37,485 nucleotides of DNA from Clostridia bacterium (GCA_009930155.1 RZYX01000011.1:1-37485); one strand, 5' to 3'. Positions 7,452 to 15,399 are shown, numbered from the stretch's first letter. Numbers and translations are program-made. Notes: generated by a model from the sequence alone, not told the origin.

Positions 7452-8422
7452 GTTACAACGAACATGTTTTTGAAAAAGCTAAAAGGGAAGTTAGCGCACG
7501 AAGAAAAAGGGCTGAATATGAAGCAAAGCAAAGACGGGACGAGCTTGTAACAGCTTGCCCTGAGATTGCAGAGATAGAAAGTGAAATTGCAAAAGCGAGC
7601 TTAGATGCAATTAGAGCAATTAGCATGGGGGCAAACGCACAACAATATATAGGTAATCTTGCAAAAAAGAATTTGGAACAGCAAAGGCAGAGAAAAGATT
7701 TGCTTAAAGCCATTTGTGTTGATGAGGATTATTTAGAGGTTAAATATACTTGCCCGATTTGTGAGGACAGGGGAGTTGCAAATGGCAGACGCTGTGAGTG
7801 TTTTAAGGCATTGCTTAAAAAGTATGCTTATGAGGAGCTATGCAAATGTTCATCTGTTAAGCTTTCAAGTTTTAATGGGTTTAGACTTGATTTTTATCCA
7901 CATCAGCCAGATATAAAAACAGGAGTTTCTCCAAAAGATAGAATGGAGCAAGTTCTTAATTATTGTCGCAATTGGGCAGATGATTTTGACAGGGGAGCAC
8001 CTAGCGTGCTTATGTATGGGGCAACGGGGCTTGGTAAAACACATTTGTCACTTGCAATGGCAAAGTCTGCACTGGATAAGGGCTATGGAGTTGTTTATGG
8101 CTCTACTCAAAATCTGCTTAGTAGGCTTGAGCGTGAAAAGTTTGGTAAGTCAAGTGGTGATGATTCAACAGAGCAAATGATGCTTGAGTGTGATTTGCTT
8201 ATTTTAGACGACTTGGGAGCAGAGTTTTCAACTTCGTTTACCATTTCTGCTCTTTACAATATAATAAACACAAGGATGACTATAGGCTTACCTGTAATTA
8301 TAAATACTAATTTGAGCTTTGAGGAGCTTGAAAAGAAATATACTCAGCGAATTTCTTCAAGGATAATCGGTGAATATACTCCAATGGAATTTATCGGTAA
8401 GGATATAAGGCAATTAAAATAA
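7448..8422 (+). CDS. DnaC/DnaI-type helicase loader ATPase
   Basis: A 324-residue AAA+ ATPase that loads the replicative helicase. An N-terminal helical region (1-90) is followed by a zinc-binding cluster (C102, C105, C116, C118 in YTCPICEDRG and RRCECF), as in DnaI. The AAA+ module has Walker A GATGLGKT (191-198), Walker B LLILDDLG (250-257), a sensor at INTNLS (about 285) and a likely Arg finger in QRISSRI (300-306). Translation is coupled to the DnaD-like gene through the ATGA overlap, with an AAGAGGAGG site upstream inside that gene. The DnaD-loader pair is common in Clostridia. IstB transposition helpers share the core but lack the zinc cluster and this neighbour. Confidence 0.9.
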   Translation: MSYNEHVFEKAKREVSARRKRAEYEAKQRRDELVTACPEIAEIESEIAKASLDAIRAISMGANAQQYIGNLAKKNLEQQRQRKDLLKAICVDEDYLEVKYTCPICEDRGVANGRRCECFKALLKKYAYEELCKCSSVKLSSFNGFRLDFYPHQPDIKTGVSPKDRMEQVLNYCRNWADDFDRGAPSVLMYGATGLGKTHLSLAMAKSALDKGYGVVYGSTQNLLSRLEREKFGKSSGDDSTEQMMLECDLLILDDLGAEFSTSFTISALYNIINTRMTIGLPVIINTNLSFEELEKKYTQRISSRIIGEYTPMEFIGKDIRQLK

Positions 8423-8444
8423 ATGTAATTTATCGGAGAGTAAT

Positions 8445-10607
8445 ATGAATATAATAGCAGTTCTTACAAAACAGTTTGGGCTTGAAAGCTGGCAAGTTGA
8501 AAACACAGTAAAGCTTATTGATGAGGGAAATACAATTCCCTTTATCGCAAGATATAGAAAAGAATCACACGGAACGCTTGATGACCAGATTTTAAGAGAA
8601 ATTTTTGAAAGACTAGAGTATTTGCGTAATCTGGATAAACGCAGGGGCGAAATTAGCAGTTCTATTGAATCTCAAGAGTTAATGACACCTGAGATTGCAC
8701 AGTCAATAGAGAATGCTGCAACGCTTGCAGAGCTTGAGGATATTTACAGACCATTTAAACCAAAACGCCGTACGAGGGCATCAATAGCAAAGGAAAAAGG
8801 ACTTCAGCCTCTTGCAGATAAAATATTAATGCAGGAAGTAAACACAAAACTTCCAATTGAACTGGCACAGGAATATATAAACGAAGAAAAAAAAGTTGAT
8901 ACAGCAGAAGATGCACTTGTAGGAGCTTGCGATATTATTGCCGAATATATTTCGGACAATGCCGATATTCGTCGCAGGCTTCGTAATCTTTTTTGCGTTT
9001 TAGGCACATTACAGTCTAAAAGTCAAAAGGATGAAGATAGTGTTTATGCCCTATATTATGAGTTTTCACAAAAAGTGGACAAGCTTGTAGGGCATCAGAT
9101 ATTAGCTGTTGACCGTGGAGAAAAGGAAGGCTTTTTAAAAGTCAGCATAACTTTGGACAGGTTAAAGGCTATGTCGGTTATTGAATCAACAATGCTTAAA
9201 AATAATGGCTCACCGTGCACAGATACCGTTAAAATGGCGGGTGAAGATGCATATGACAGATTGATTTATCCATCTGTTGAGCGTGAAATAAGAGCAATGC
9301 TTACAGAAAAAGCAACAACGTCGGCAATAAAGGTGTTTGCTACAAATTTGCGTCCACTTTTGCTTTGCCCACCTGTTAAAAACAAGGTAACAATGGGGCT
9401 TGACCCAGGGTATAGAACAGGTTGCAAGGTTGCTGTTGTTGATGAAACTGGAAGAGTGCTTGACACAGGCGTTATATATGTAACCCACAGTGAATCGCAA
9501 AAGCTTCAGGCACAGCAGTTTGTTGCAGAGCTTATCAAAAAGCACGGAGTTCAGGCAATTGCGATTGGAAACGGAACAGCATCAAAGGAAACAGAAGTTT
9601 TTGCAAGCGAGCTTATAAAGCAGATACCGCAGGAAGTATCATATATGGTTGTTAGTGAGGCTGGAGCGTCAGTTTATTCTGCGTCAAAGCTTGCGTCGCA
9701 GGAGTTTCCACAGTTTGATGTTTCACTTCGTAGTGCGGTTTCAATTGCACGCAGACTACAAGATCCATTATCAGAACTTGTAAAAATTGATCCAAAGGCA
9801 ATTGGAGTTGGTCAATATCAGCATGACATGCCCAAAAAGGAGCTTGAAGTGTCGCTAAATGGAGTTGTTGAAGACTGTGTAAATAGTGTTGGAGCGGACC
9901 TTAACACAGCGTCACCGTCATTGCTTTGTAGAATAGCAGGTATAAATGCAACAGTTGCACAAAACATTGTTACATACAGGGAAGAAAACGGTGCATTTAC
10001 AAGCAGAACACAGCTTAAAAAAGTTCCAAAGCTTGGGGCAAAGGCATTTGAACAGTGTGCAGGTTTTTTGCGTGTTGCAGAGAGTAAAAATGTGCTTGAT
10101 AACACAGGTGTTCATCCAGAAAGCTATGCTGCGGCAAAGACCTTGCTAACACTTTGTGGTTACGATTTAAAAGATGTTTCAAGTGGTAAAATTTTTGAGA
10201 TAGAGCAAAGAATTAATGAACTGGGTACGGAGAATGTTGCACAGCGTATTGGAGTTGGTGAGCCTACTTTAAAAGATATTGAAAGAGAGCTTGTAAAGCC
10301 AGGCCGTGACCCAAGAGATGAGCTTCCACCTCCACTGTTAAGAACTGATGTTATGGATATGAAGGACTTAAAGGCAGGTATGGAGCTTGTTGGAACTGTT
10401 CGCAATGTTATTGACTTTGGTGCATTTGTGGATATTGGAGTGCATCAGGACGGGCTTGTACACATTTCTCAAATCACAGATAAATATATTAAGCACCCCT
10501 CAGAGGTTTTAAAGGTTGCAGATATTGTAACGGTGTGGGTAATGAGTGTGGATATTGCAAAAAAACGCATATCACTTACTATGAAAGCACCAAAAGAGAT
10601 AAAGTGA
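8445..10607 (+). CDS. tex: Tex-family RNA-binding S1-domain protein
   Basis: A 720-residue Tex protein. The N-terminal Tex domain includes the hallmark IPFIARYRKE (about 31-40). A YqgF-like fold follows (MGLDPGYRTGCKVAV), then tandem helix-hairpin-helix segments (SLLCRIAGI... and QLKKVPKLGAKAFEQCAGF), and a C-terminal S1 domain (GTVRNVIDFGAFVDIG... to ISLTMK). The length matches the family. Tex binds nucleic acid and is linked to transcription and ribonucleoprotein processes, related to eukaryotic Spt6. It begins 22 bases after the dnaC-like gene and is followed 17 bases later by the ABC exporter, so 6441-12795 may be one transcript. Confidence 0.95.
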   Translation: MNIIAVLTKQFGLESWQVENTVKLIDEGNTIPFIARYRKESHGTLDDQILREIFERLEYLRNLDKRRGEISSSIESQELMTPEIAQSIENAATLAELEDIYRPFKPKRRTRASIAKEKGLQPLADKILMQEVNTKLPIELAQEYINEEKKVDTAEDALVGACDIIAEYISDNADIRRRLRNLFCVLGTLQSKSQKDEDSVYALYYEFSQKVDKLVGHQILAVDRGEKEGFLKVSITLDRLKAMSVIESTMLKNNGSPCTDTVKMAGEDAYDRLIYPSVEREIRAMLTEKATTSAIKVFATNLRPLLLCPPVKNKVTMGLDPGYRTGCKVAVVDETGRVLDTGVIYVTHSESQKLQAQQFVAELIKKHGVQAIAIGNGTASKETEVFASELIKQIPQEVSYMVVSEAGASVYSASKLASQEFPQFDVSLRSAVSIARRLQDPLSELVKIDPKAIGVGQYQHDMPKKELEVSLNGVVEDCVNSVGADLNTASPSLLCRIAGINATVAQNIVTYREENGAFTSRTQLKKVPKLGAKAFEQCAGFLRVAESKNVLDNTGVHPESYAAAKTLLTLCGYDLKDVSSGKIFEIEQRINELGTENVAQRIGVGEPTLKDIERELVKPGRDPRDELPPPLLRTDVMDMKDLKAGMELVGTVRNVIDFGAFVDIGVHQDGLVHISQITDKYIKHPSEVLKVADIVTVWVMSVDIAKKRISLTMKAPKEIK

Positions 10608-10624
10608 AAAGAGGCGATTTAATA

Positions 10625-11536
10625 GTGAAGTTTGAAGTAAAAAATATTACAAAAAGTTTTGGCGAAAATCAGGTTTTAAATGGAGTTTCGTTTGAAACAC
10701 AAAGCGGAACAGCTATTGGAATACTTGGTAGAAATGGAGCCGGAAAAACAACAACAATTCGTATTATAATGCAGGTTTTTAAGGCAAACAGCGGCGAGGT
10801 TTTGCTTGATGGTAAACCACTTGATACAAGCAAGGTTAGCATTGGTTATATGCCAGAAGAGCGTGGGCTTTATCCAAAGAAAAAGATTATGGAACAGCTT
10901 TTGTACTTTGCAGCACTTAAAGGCATTAGTAGTAGCCAGGCGAAGAAAAATGCGAAACATCTGCTTGAAAAGCTTGGAATGACAGAGTACACAAATGCAA
11001 AACTTAGTACTCTTTCAAAAGGTAATCAGCAAAAAATTCAGCTAGTTGCAACACTTATTTGTAACCCAGATATAGTGATTTTGGATGAGCCTTTTTCAGG
11101 ACTTGACCCTGTTAATGCAATTCTTTTAAAAGATATTGTTAAAGAGATGATAAAAGACGGTAAAATTGTTTTGTTCTCAAGCCACCAGATGAATTATATA
11201 GAAGAGTTTTGTGATGATATTGTAATTCTAAATCAGGGCAAAGTTGCTGTTTCTGGCAGTATAAAAGAAATAAAGAGGGGATATGACCGTAAAAAGATAT
11301 TTGTATCCTCACAAGATATAAATTCGATAAATGAATTTATAAGTTCAAATCTTTCACACCTCGTAAAGAACATATCAAAGCAGGACGGTGGACTTTTAAT
11401 GGAACTTGACTGCGCACAGGACAAGACAGAGGTCTTAAAGGCTTTGGTGGATTCTTCATTAGACATTGACGAGTTTAAGGTTTATGAGCCATCACTAAGC
11501 GATATATTCGTGGACTATACGGAGGGTGGAATATGA
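10625..11536 (+). CDS. ABC transporter ATP-binding protein, NatA-like
   Basis: A 303-residue ATPase of an ABC-2 type exporter. It has Walker A GRNGAGKT (35-42), a signature region LSKGNQQKIQ, Walker B IVILDEPFSGLDP, an H-loop SSHQM and a C-terminal accessory domain of about 80 residues, as in NatA proteins. The GTG start at 10625 follows GAGG with 10 bases of spacing; the frame is open further upstream but only inside tex. It overlaps the permease gene in ATGA (11533-11536). NatAB of Bacillus exports sodium; the substrate here cannot be told, and peptide or drug export is equally possible. Confidence 0.88.
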   Translation: MKFEVKNITKSFGENQVLNGVSFETQSGTAIGILGRNGAGKTTTIRIIMQVFKANSGEVLLDGKPLDTSKVSIGYMPEERGLYPKKKIMEQLLYFAALKGISSSQAKKNAKHLLEKLGMTEYTNAKLSTLSKGNQQKIQLVATLICNPDIVILDEPFSGLDPVNAILLKDIVKEMIKDGKIVLFSSHQMNYIEEFCDDIVILNQGKVAVSGSIKEIKRGYDRKKIFVSSQDINSINEFISSNLSHLVKNISKQDGGLLMELDCAQDKTEVLKALVDSSLDIDEFKVYEPSLSDIFVDYTEGGI

Positions 11537-12795
11537 AACAATTTTTTGCTATATTTAAATTTGAAATCTTAGCATATTTAAAAAACAAGTTGTTTGTCGG
11601 GCTTACAATTGCGGTTGTATTTATAATTGCAATTGGTCTTTCCTATCCACGGATAAAGATAGTTTTAAAACCCGATGAAGTTAAAGCACCAGCAAGCAGC
11701 ACCAGCGAAAAGACAAAGATTGCAGTATGTGTCAAAGAAGGTTTGGATGAGGCAACGGTTATTTCTCTTTTTCAATCTACTTTTGGTGATGAATATGAAA
11801 TTAATGCAGTTAAGGATGACGAGAAAGAGCTTACAAAGAAAATTAAAGACGGAGATTATGACAATGGATTGGTTATAAATTCTCCACTTTCGTACAAATA
11901 TATTACCGAAACAAAAGAACTCTCAGACTCAACAACATATATGGTAGATGAAGTTCTTACACAGATGTACCGAATGACTGCAATTATGAACTCGGGAGTA
12001 ACTGCAAACGATGCACAAAAGATTTTGACACAAACTGTTGAAAACGAGATAGTAGTAATTGGCAATGACCAAACCCAAAGCTTTATATATACATACATAA
12101 TAATAATGTTACTTTATATGTCTATTTTGCTTTATGGTCAATTTGTGGCACAAAGCGTTGCGGCAGAAAAAAGTTCAAGGGCAATGGAGATGCTTGTAAC
12201 TTCTGCAAAACCTATTAATCTTATGTTTGGAAAAGTTCTTGGCTCAGGGTTTGCAGGTCTTTTGCAATTCGTTGTATTGTTAACATCAGCATACGGATTT
12301 TATTCGATTAACGAAACATATTGGAAGGATAACGAGTTGATTCAATCGGCCTTTGGAATGCCAGCCGAAATATTATTTTATGCGGTAGTGTTCTTTGTGC
12401 TTGGATATTTCATTTATTCATTTATATATGGAGCACTTGGTTCGCTTGCAACAAGGACAGAGGACATAAACACTCTAACAATGCCAGTAACATTTATATT
12501 CGTTGCGGCATTTATGATTATAATATCTTCTATTACAAGTGGAAATGTTGATAGTCCTTTGATGGTGTTTTGCTCATATTTCCCACTAACATCTCCTATG
12601 GCAATGTTTGCAAGATTATCAATGAGTACGGTTCCTATTTATGAAATTATATTATCTGTTTCTATTCTTATTGTTTCTGAAATAGCTATTGGTTATCTTT
12701 CAGCTGTAATTTATAGAGCGGGTGTTTTAATGTATGGAAACACCCCTAAGATTAAAGATATATTTAAGATTTTTAAACGCCAAAAGCAAAATTAG
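11533..12795 (+). CDS. ABC-2 type permease, NatB-like
   Basis: A 420-residue membrane protein, partner of the upstream ATPase. It has one N-terminal membrane segment (about 18-38), an extracytoplasmic domain of roughly 140 residues (40-180) and then about five or six membrane helices (from IIIMLLYMSILLYG onward). The motif AAEKSSRAMEMLVTSAKP before the second helix is typical of the ABC-2 membrane_3/NatB family. The gene starts in a 4-base overlap with the ATPase gene and has GGAGGGTGG just upstream. No clear terminator is visible between its stop and the tRNA promoter. Confidence 0.88.
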   Translation: MKQFFAIFKFEILAYLKNKLFVGLTIAVVFIIAIGLSYPRIKIVLKPDEVKAPASSTSEKTKIAVCVKEGLDEATVISLFQSTFGDEYEINAVKDDEKELTKKIKDGDYDNGLVINSPLSYKYITETKELSDSTTYMVDEVLTQMYRMTAIMNSGVTANDAQKILTQTVENEIVVIGNDQTQSFIYTYIIIMLLYMSILLYGQFVAQSVAAEKSSRAMEMLVTSAKPINLMFGKVLGSGFAGLLQFVVLLTSAYGFYSINETYWKDNELIQSAFGMPAEILFYAVVFFVLGYFIYSFIYGALGSLATRTEDINTLTMPVTFIFVAAFMIIISSITSGNVDSPLMVFCSYFPLTSPMAMFARLSMSTVPIYEIILSVSILIVSEIAIGYLSAVIYRAGVLMYGNTPKIKDIFKIFKRQKQN

Positions 12796-12847
12796 CAGTG
12801 TTTTTTTAAAAAGAGAGCTAAAATATCAAAAAAATATCAAAAACCTC

Positions 12848-12876
12848 TTGACGATAATTTTTTTATATGATATAGT
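12848..12876 (+). promoter_or_regulatory. Sigma-A promoter of the tRNA-Thr/tRNA-Tyr unit
   Basis: TTGACG (12848-12853) and TATAGT (12871-12876) are separated by exactly 17 bases. The predicted start of transcription is about 10 bases before the mature tRNA-Thr. Confidence 0.8.
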
Positions 12877-12892
12877 GTTTTAGCACTCAAGT

Positions 12893-12968
12893 GCTGGTGT
12901 AGCTCAGTTGGTAGAGCAGCTGATTTGTAATCAGCAGGTCGGGGGTTCGAGTCCGTCCACCAGCTCCA
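12893..12968 (+). tRNA. tRNA-Thr (anticodon TGT)
   Basis: A complete 76-nt cloverleaf including encoded CCA. Acceptor GCTGGTG pairs with CACCAGC, the discriminator is T, the D arm is AGCTCAGTTGGTAGAGC, the anticodon stem CTGAT/ATCAG holds TTTGTAA (anticodon TGT), and the T arm contains GGTTCGAGTCC. Confidence 0.97.
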
Positions 12969-12970
12969 CA

Positions 12971-13001
12971 TAGTCTGCAATAGCAAAACTGTTGCAGACT
13001 A
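12971..13001 (+). other. Perfect hairpin between the two tRNA genes
   Basis: TAGTCTGCAA (12971-12980) and TTGCAGACTA (12992-13001) form a perfect 10-bp stem with an 11-base loop directly after the CCA of tRNA-Thr. There is no proper T-tract (TTTAATAT follows), so it is more likely a processing element or weak attenuator than a terminator. Confidence 0.6.
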
Positions 13002-13009
13002 TTTAATAT

Positions 13010-13094
13010 GGGAGAGTTCCCGAGCGGCCAAAGGGAACAGACTGTAAATCTGTCGTCAGCGACTTCGGTGGTTCGAATCCACCCTCTCCCACCA
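13010..13094 (+). tRNA. tRNA-Tyr (anticodon GTA)
   Basis: An 85-nt class II tRNA with encoded CCA. Acceptor GGGAGAG pairs with CTCTCCC, the discriminator is A, the anticodon stem-loop CAGACTGTAAATCTG has anticodon GTA, there is a long variable arm (TCGTCAGCGACTTCG region) and the T arm is GGTTCGAATCC. Confidence 0.97.
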
Positions 13095-13141
13095 AAACAA
13101 GGTGACAAATTTCAATAAGAAATTTGTCACCTTGTTTTTTT
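13095..13141 (+). terminator. Strong intrinsic terminator of the tRNA unit
   Basis: AAACAAGGTGACAAATTT (13095-13112) and its perfect complement (13120-13137) form an 18-bp stem with a 7-base loop, merging into a run of T. It begins at the base after the tRNA-Tyr CCA. Confidence 0.93.
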
Positions 13142-13302
13142 GCTTGGATATATTAATAGAAGTATAATGGTTTTTTTATTTAAAGTTAAATCTGTTAAAG
13201 AATAAGAGCCGTATTATTGTAAAATTACATTACAATGAGATTGAAAGAAATGATTAAAAACACATTTTTATTTTATAAAATATGTTTTTAATAGAGGTGT
13301 TT

Positions 13303-13995
13303 ATGACTTATATGACTAAGATAAAAAGAAAAATCATAATGTGTATTTGTTTTGGATTTTTAATAGTATTTTTTTTGGCTGTGTGGGGATTAACAAGCTG
13401 GAAGGCAGAAGATTTGCAAGAAAGCATGTACAATGATTTTATGAACGCCTATGATTTATTATATATAAAAAGTAATGAGGATGACTTCTTGGAAAATCCC
13501 CAGACTTATTTAAACGAATTTAGTTCAGAATTAGCAAAGCGTAATATATATGCTGCGGCTGTGATTTTAAATACACAGGGCGATGTTTTAGTAAAATCAG
13601 ATGTAAGCGATATTATTTTTAATGGAAGAACCGATAATGCAGTTGATTTAAACAGGTTTGCGGATTGCATCTACGATGCTCAGGATAGTGTTAATGACGA
13701 GAATTTTCCAAAAGGGGAAAAAGACATTGGATTTAGTTCAGCCGGACCTACTGGTTATACGCAAGGTTGGACTTTAAATAAGAATAACACAAATAGTGGT
13801 TATATATTTATCAACGCAAAGTTTTTTGAAGGTGAGCTTGCTATTAAAACAATGATCCCACGATATTTACAAATTTTTATAATTCTGGGGATTATCTGCT
13901 TTTTTCTTTGTTTTATAGTTTCAAGAATTGTAAAGGAAGAGATTTCACGCGATCCAAATGAAGTTATGGATATATCAGCTTATGATGAACAATGA
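13303..13995 (+). CDS. Two-TM protein with extracytoplasmic sensor-like domain, unknown function
   Basis: A 230-residue protein starting at ATG 13303, 5 bases after GAGG; an upstream in-frame ATG at 13282 lacks a site. A first membrane helix (about 10-32, IIMCICFGFLIVFFLAVWG) and a second near the C terminus (about 193-215, YLQIFIILGIICFFLCFIV) flank an outside domain of about 155 residues. This arrangement resembles the sensor half of histidine kinases or chemoreceptors, with AAVILNTQGDVLVKS recalling the strands of Cache-type folds. No HAMP, kinase or other output domain follows; only about 22 cytoplasmic residues remain. I do not recognise a named family. It appears monocistronic, with a decayed gene immediately downstream. 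Confidence 0.65.
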   Translation: MTYMTKIKRKIIMCICFGFLIVFFLAVWGLTSWKAEDLQESMYNDFMNAYDLLYIKSNEDDFLENPQTYLNEFSSELAKRNIYAAAVILNTQGDVLVKSDVSDIIFNGRTDNAVDLNRFADCIYDAQDSVNDENFPKGEKDIGFSSAGPTGYTQGWTLNKNNTNSGYIFINAKFFEGELAIKTMIPRYLQIFIILGIICFFLCFIVSRIVKEEISRDPNEVMDISAYDEQ

Positions 13996-14180
13996 TTTTA
14001 TGAGCTATGTATTTTTTGTTGCATTTCAATAGCTCCAGTAAAAATAGATAATGGTAAAAAATAGATGCTTTACCTGCTGTCGGTTATTTAGATGATATGG
14101 TACTATTTGGTTTTATATTAAAACTGATTTATTTTGATGTTGTGGAGTATAAAAAGTGGAGAGTTGACAATGGCAAATAA
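13996..14180 (+). pseudogene. Decayed DUF1232 (YkvA-like) gene remnant
   Basis: Directly after the preceding stop a frame reads ...SIAPVKID, then is broken; a second frame from 14064 reads IDALPAVGYLDDMVLFG and on to VEYKKWRVDNGK-stop (14178-14180). Joined, the two give the core of a DUF1232 membrane protein (xSPIDxIPxxxxxxGYLDD). The break coincides with a near-duplication: GTAAAAATAGAT at 14038-14049 and GTAAAAAATAGAT at 14054-14066, which shifts the frame by 17 bases and brings in stops. The N-terminal half is missing and no ribosome binding site is present. The family call rests on a short motif, hence moderate confidence. Confidence 0.5.
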
Positions 14181-14215
14181 ATTATAGAAGAAAATTTAGT
14201 TATCTAATTAATATC

Positions 14216-14253
14216 AAACATCGCTGATTAAATATTTAATCAGCGATGTTTTT
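14216..14253 (+). terminator. Perfect palindromic terminator
   Basis: AAACATCGCTGATTAAAT (14216-14233) is followed directly by its exact reverse complement (14234-14251) and TT. The palindrome can end transcripts from the two-TM gene and its decayed neighbour. Confidence 0.85.
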
Positions 14254-14302
14254 ATGGTAGAAGATTAGGTGGTATGATATCATAAAATTACTCGCGAAAA
14301 AA

Positions 14303-14365
14303 ACATATCCTATTATGAAACATAAAGCTAGAAGTTTAAAATTAAAAACAAATAGGAGGATATGT
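14303..14365 (+). promoter_or_regulatory. Hairpin able to sequester the ribosome binding site of the 35-residue peptide
   Basis: ACATATCCTATT (14303-14314) is the reverse complement, apart from a 3-base bulge, of AATAGGAGGATATGT (14351-14365), which contains the Shine-Dalgarno of the gene at 14369. Folding in the mRNA would close the site across a loop of about 36 bases, a layout seen in RNA thermometers and other translational switches. Regulation is inferred from the pairing only. Confidence 0.55.
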
Positions 14366-14368
14366 AAA

Positions 14369-14476
14369 ATGAAAAAGCGTAGCACATTTGGACTTGTAAT
14401 GGATTTTATATTAGTTGTTTGTACGGGAGGGTTGTGGCTTATTTGGATACTTATAAGGTATTTAAGAGGAAGATAA
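14369..14476 (+). CDS. 35-residue single-pass membrane peptide
   Basis: A short gene with a strong GGAGG 9 bases before the ATG. The product has a basic N terminus (MKKRSTFG), one hydrophobic helix (about 8-29, including FILVVCTGGLWLIWILI) and a basic C terminus (RYLRGR). The TGGLWLIW core followed by an Arg-rich end recurs in many small membrane proteins and in the C-terminal anchors of larger ones in Firmicutes, but I cannot name a function. It has its own leader with an SD-sequestering hairpin and its own terminator at 14553, which argues for a genuine, regulated gene. Possible roles are a regulator of a membrane enzyme or a toxin-like peptide; both are guesses. Confidence 0.7.
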   Translation: MKKRSTFGLVMDFILVVCTGGLWLIWILIRYLRGR

Positions 14477-14552
14477 TTAAAAGATAATTTGGGTTAATAA
14501 AACCATAGTAATTATAGTATTTATAGGAAAAACAACTAGTTATATGCATTGT

Positions 14553-14588
14553 CTTGCTGAACATTTCGTCCAGCAAGGCTTATTTTTT
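14553..14588 (+). terminator. Intrinsic terminator of the 35-residue peptide gene
   Basis: CTTGCTG (14553-14559) pairs with CAGCAAG (14571-14577), followed by GCTTATTTTTT. It lies about 75 bases after the small gene, before the convergent Crp/Fnr gene. Confidence 0.75.
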
Positions 14589-14667
14589 ACATAAATAATT
14601 ATTTTCTTATACACTACTAATAGCTTCAAATAAAGAGTTGTTAATTACATAGAACATAGCTATTTGT

Positions 14668-15327
14668 CTATAATAGCTCGAACTGATTTTTATTAAAATT
14701 AAGAATACCGTCATCCCTTAGCTTTGATAGCTCTGCTGACATAGCACTACGCTCAACAGAAAGATAGTCTGCAAGTTCTTGCCGATTAAAGGGTATACTA
14801 AATTGGTTGCTTTTCGCTTTGCTCGCTTCGGACGAAATATATGCCATAAGCTTTTCACGAGTGGTTCGCTTTGAAGTAAACTCAATTTTTTGGGTAAGCG
14901 ATATATTTTTTATTGCAATGATATTTAACATGTTCTGGATTAGACGCCTGTGAAAGGCACACGCATTAGCACAAGGGGCTGCAAGTTTGTGGCAGTCGAT
15001 AAATAGAAGGTCGCTTTCGGTAGTCGTTATAACGCTTACGGGAAGTGTTTTTGTTTCAGCACAAGCAAAGGATTCTCCAAATAAATTTCCTGTGCCTATT
15101 TTTGCAAAGATACTTCTGTTTCCATAATAGTCATCCTGAACGACCTGAACTTGCCCTGATAAAACAATGCCGAAACTCTCGATTTTTTCACCACTTAAAA
15201 ATACAGTTTGTCCTTTTTCATAATGAGCCTTTTTAGCGGATAGACATGACAAAAGTGGCACAAGCTCTGATTCATCTATATCTTTAAATAAATCAAGTGT
15301 TTTTAGCACATCAAAATATTTTTTCAT
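14668..15327 (-). CDS. Crp/Fnr-family transcriptional regulator of the hcp operon
   Basis: A 219-residue regulator with an N-terminal cNMP-binding-like beta-barrel (about 10-125, with GIVLSGQVQVVQDDYYGNRSI and GNLFGES), a dimerisation helix (about 125-150) and a C-terminal winged helix (FNRQELADYLSVERSAMSAE, then LSKLRDDGIL). There is no Fnr-type N-terminal Cys cluster. The ATG at 15327 follows GGAG with 5 bases of spacing. It is divergent from the ferredoxin-cupin-rubredoxin-hcp operon, an arrangement known for HcpR-like regulators that respond to NO or redox stress, sometimes through heme. A perfect palindrome just upstream of its start is the probable operator, so it is likely autoregulated. 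Confidence 0.88.
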   Translation of the reverse strand: MKKYFDVLKTLDLFKDIDESELVPLLSCLSAKKAHYEKGQTVFLSGEKIESFGIVLSGQVQVVQDDYYGNRSIFAKIGTGNLFGESFACAETKTLPVSVITTTESDLLFIDCHKLAAPCANACAFHRRLIQNMLNIIAIKNISLTQKIEFTSKRTTREKLMAYISSEASKAKSNQFSIPFNRQELADYLSVERSAMSAELSKLRDDGILNFNKNQFELL

Positions 15328-15340
15328 AAAAACTCCATTC

Positions 15341-15356
15341 TGTTGGAATTCCAACA
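15341..15356. promoter_or_regulatory. 16-bp perfect palindrome, likely Crp/Fnr operator
   Basis: TGTTGGAATTCCAACA is a perfect inverted repeat in the divergent region between the regulator and the hcp operon. It lies 13 bases upstream of the regulator's ATG, downstream of the regulator's predicted promoter, where binding would repress it. It is also about 80 bases before the ferredoxin gene and overlaps a TTGGAA that could be the -35 of the plus-strand promoter. Confidence 0.7.
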
Positions 15357-15370
15357 TACTTATTACTTTA

Positions 15371-15399
15371 ATAATAGTAGACTTAAGTCACAAAGTCAA
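15371..15399 (-). promoter_or_regulatory. Promoter of the Crp/Fnr regulator
   Basis: On the minus strand TTGACT (15394-15399) and TATTAT (15371-15376) are 17 bases apart. The spacer contains GACTTAAGTC, a second 10-bp palindrome. Confidence 0.65.

Noticed and set aside
9210..9545. Minus-strand 111-residue frame inside tex
   Set aside because: It is antisense to strongly conserved Tex coding sequence, with no promoter or ribosome binding site seen.
10535..10624. Upstream extension of the NatA-like gene into tex
   Set aside because: The extra 30 residues overlap the S1 domain of Tex in another frame; the family N terminus begins at the GTG 10625.
12887..13108. Minus-strand 73-residue frame across the tRNA genes
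   Set aside because: It is the antisense of tRNA-Thr and tRNA-Tyr, a well-known spurious translation pattern.
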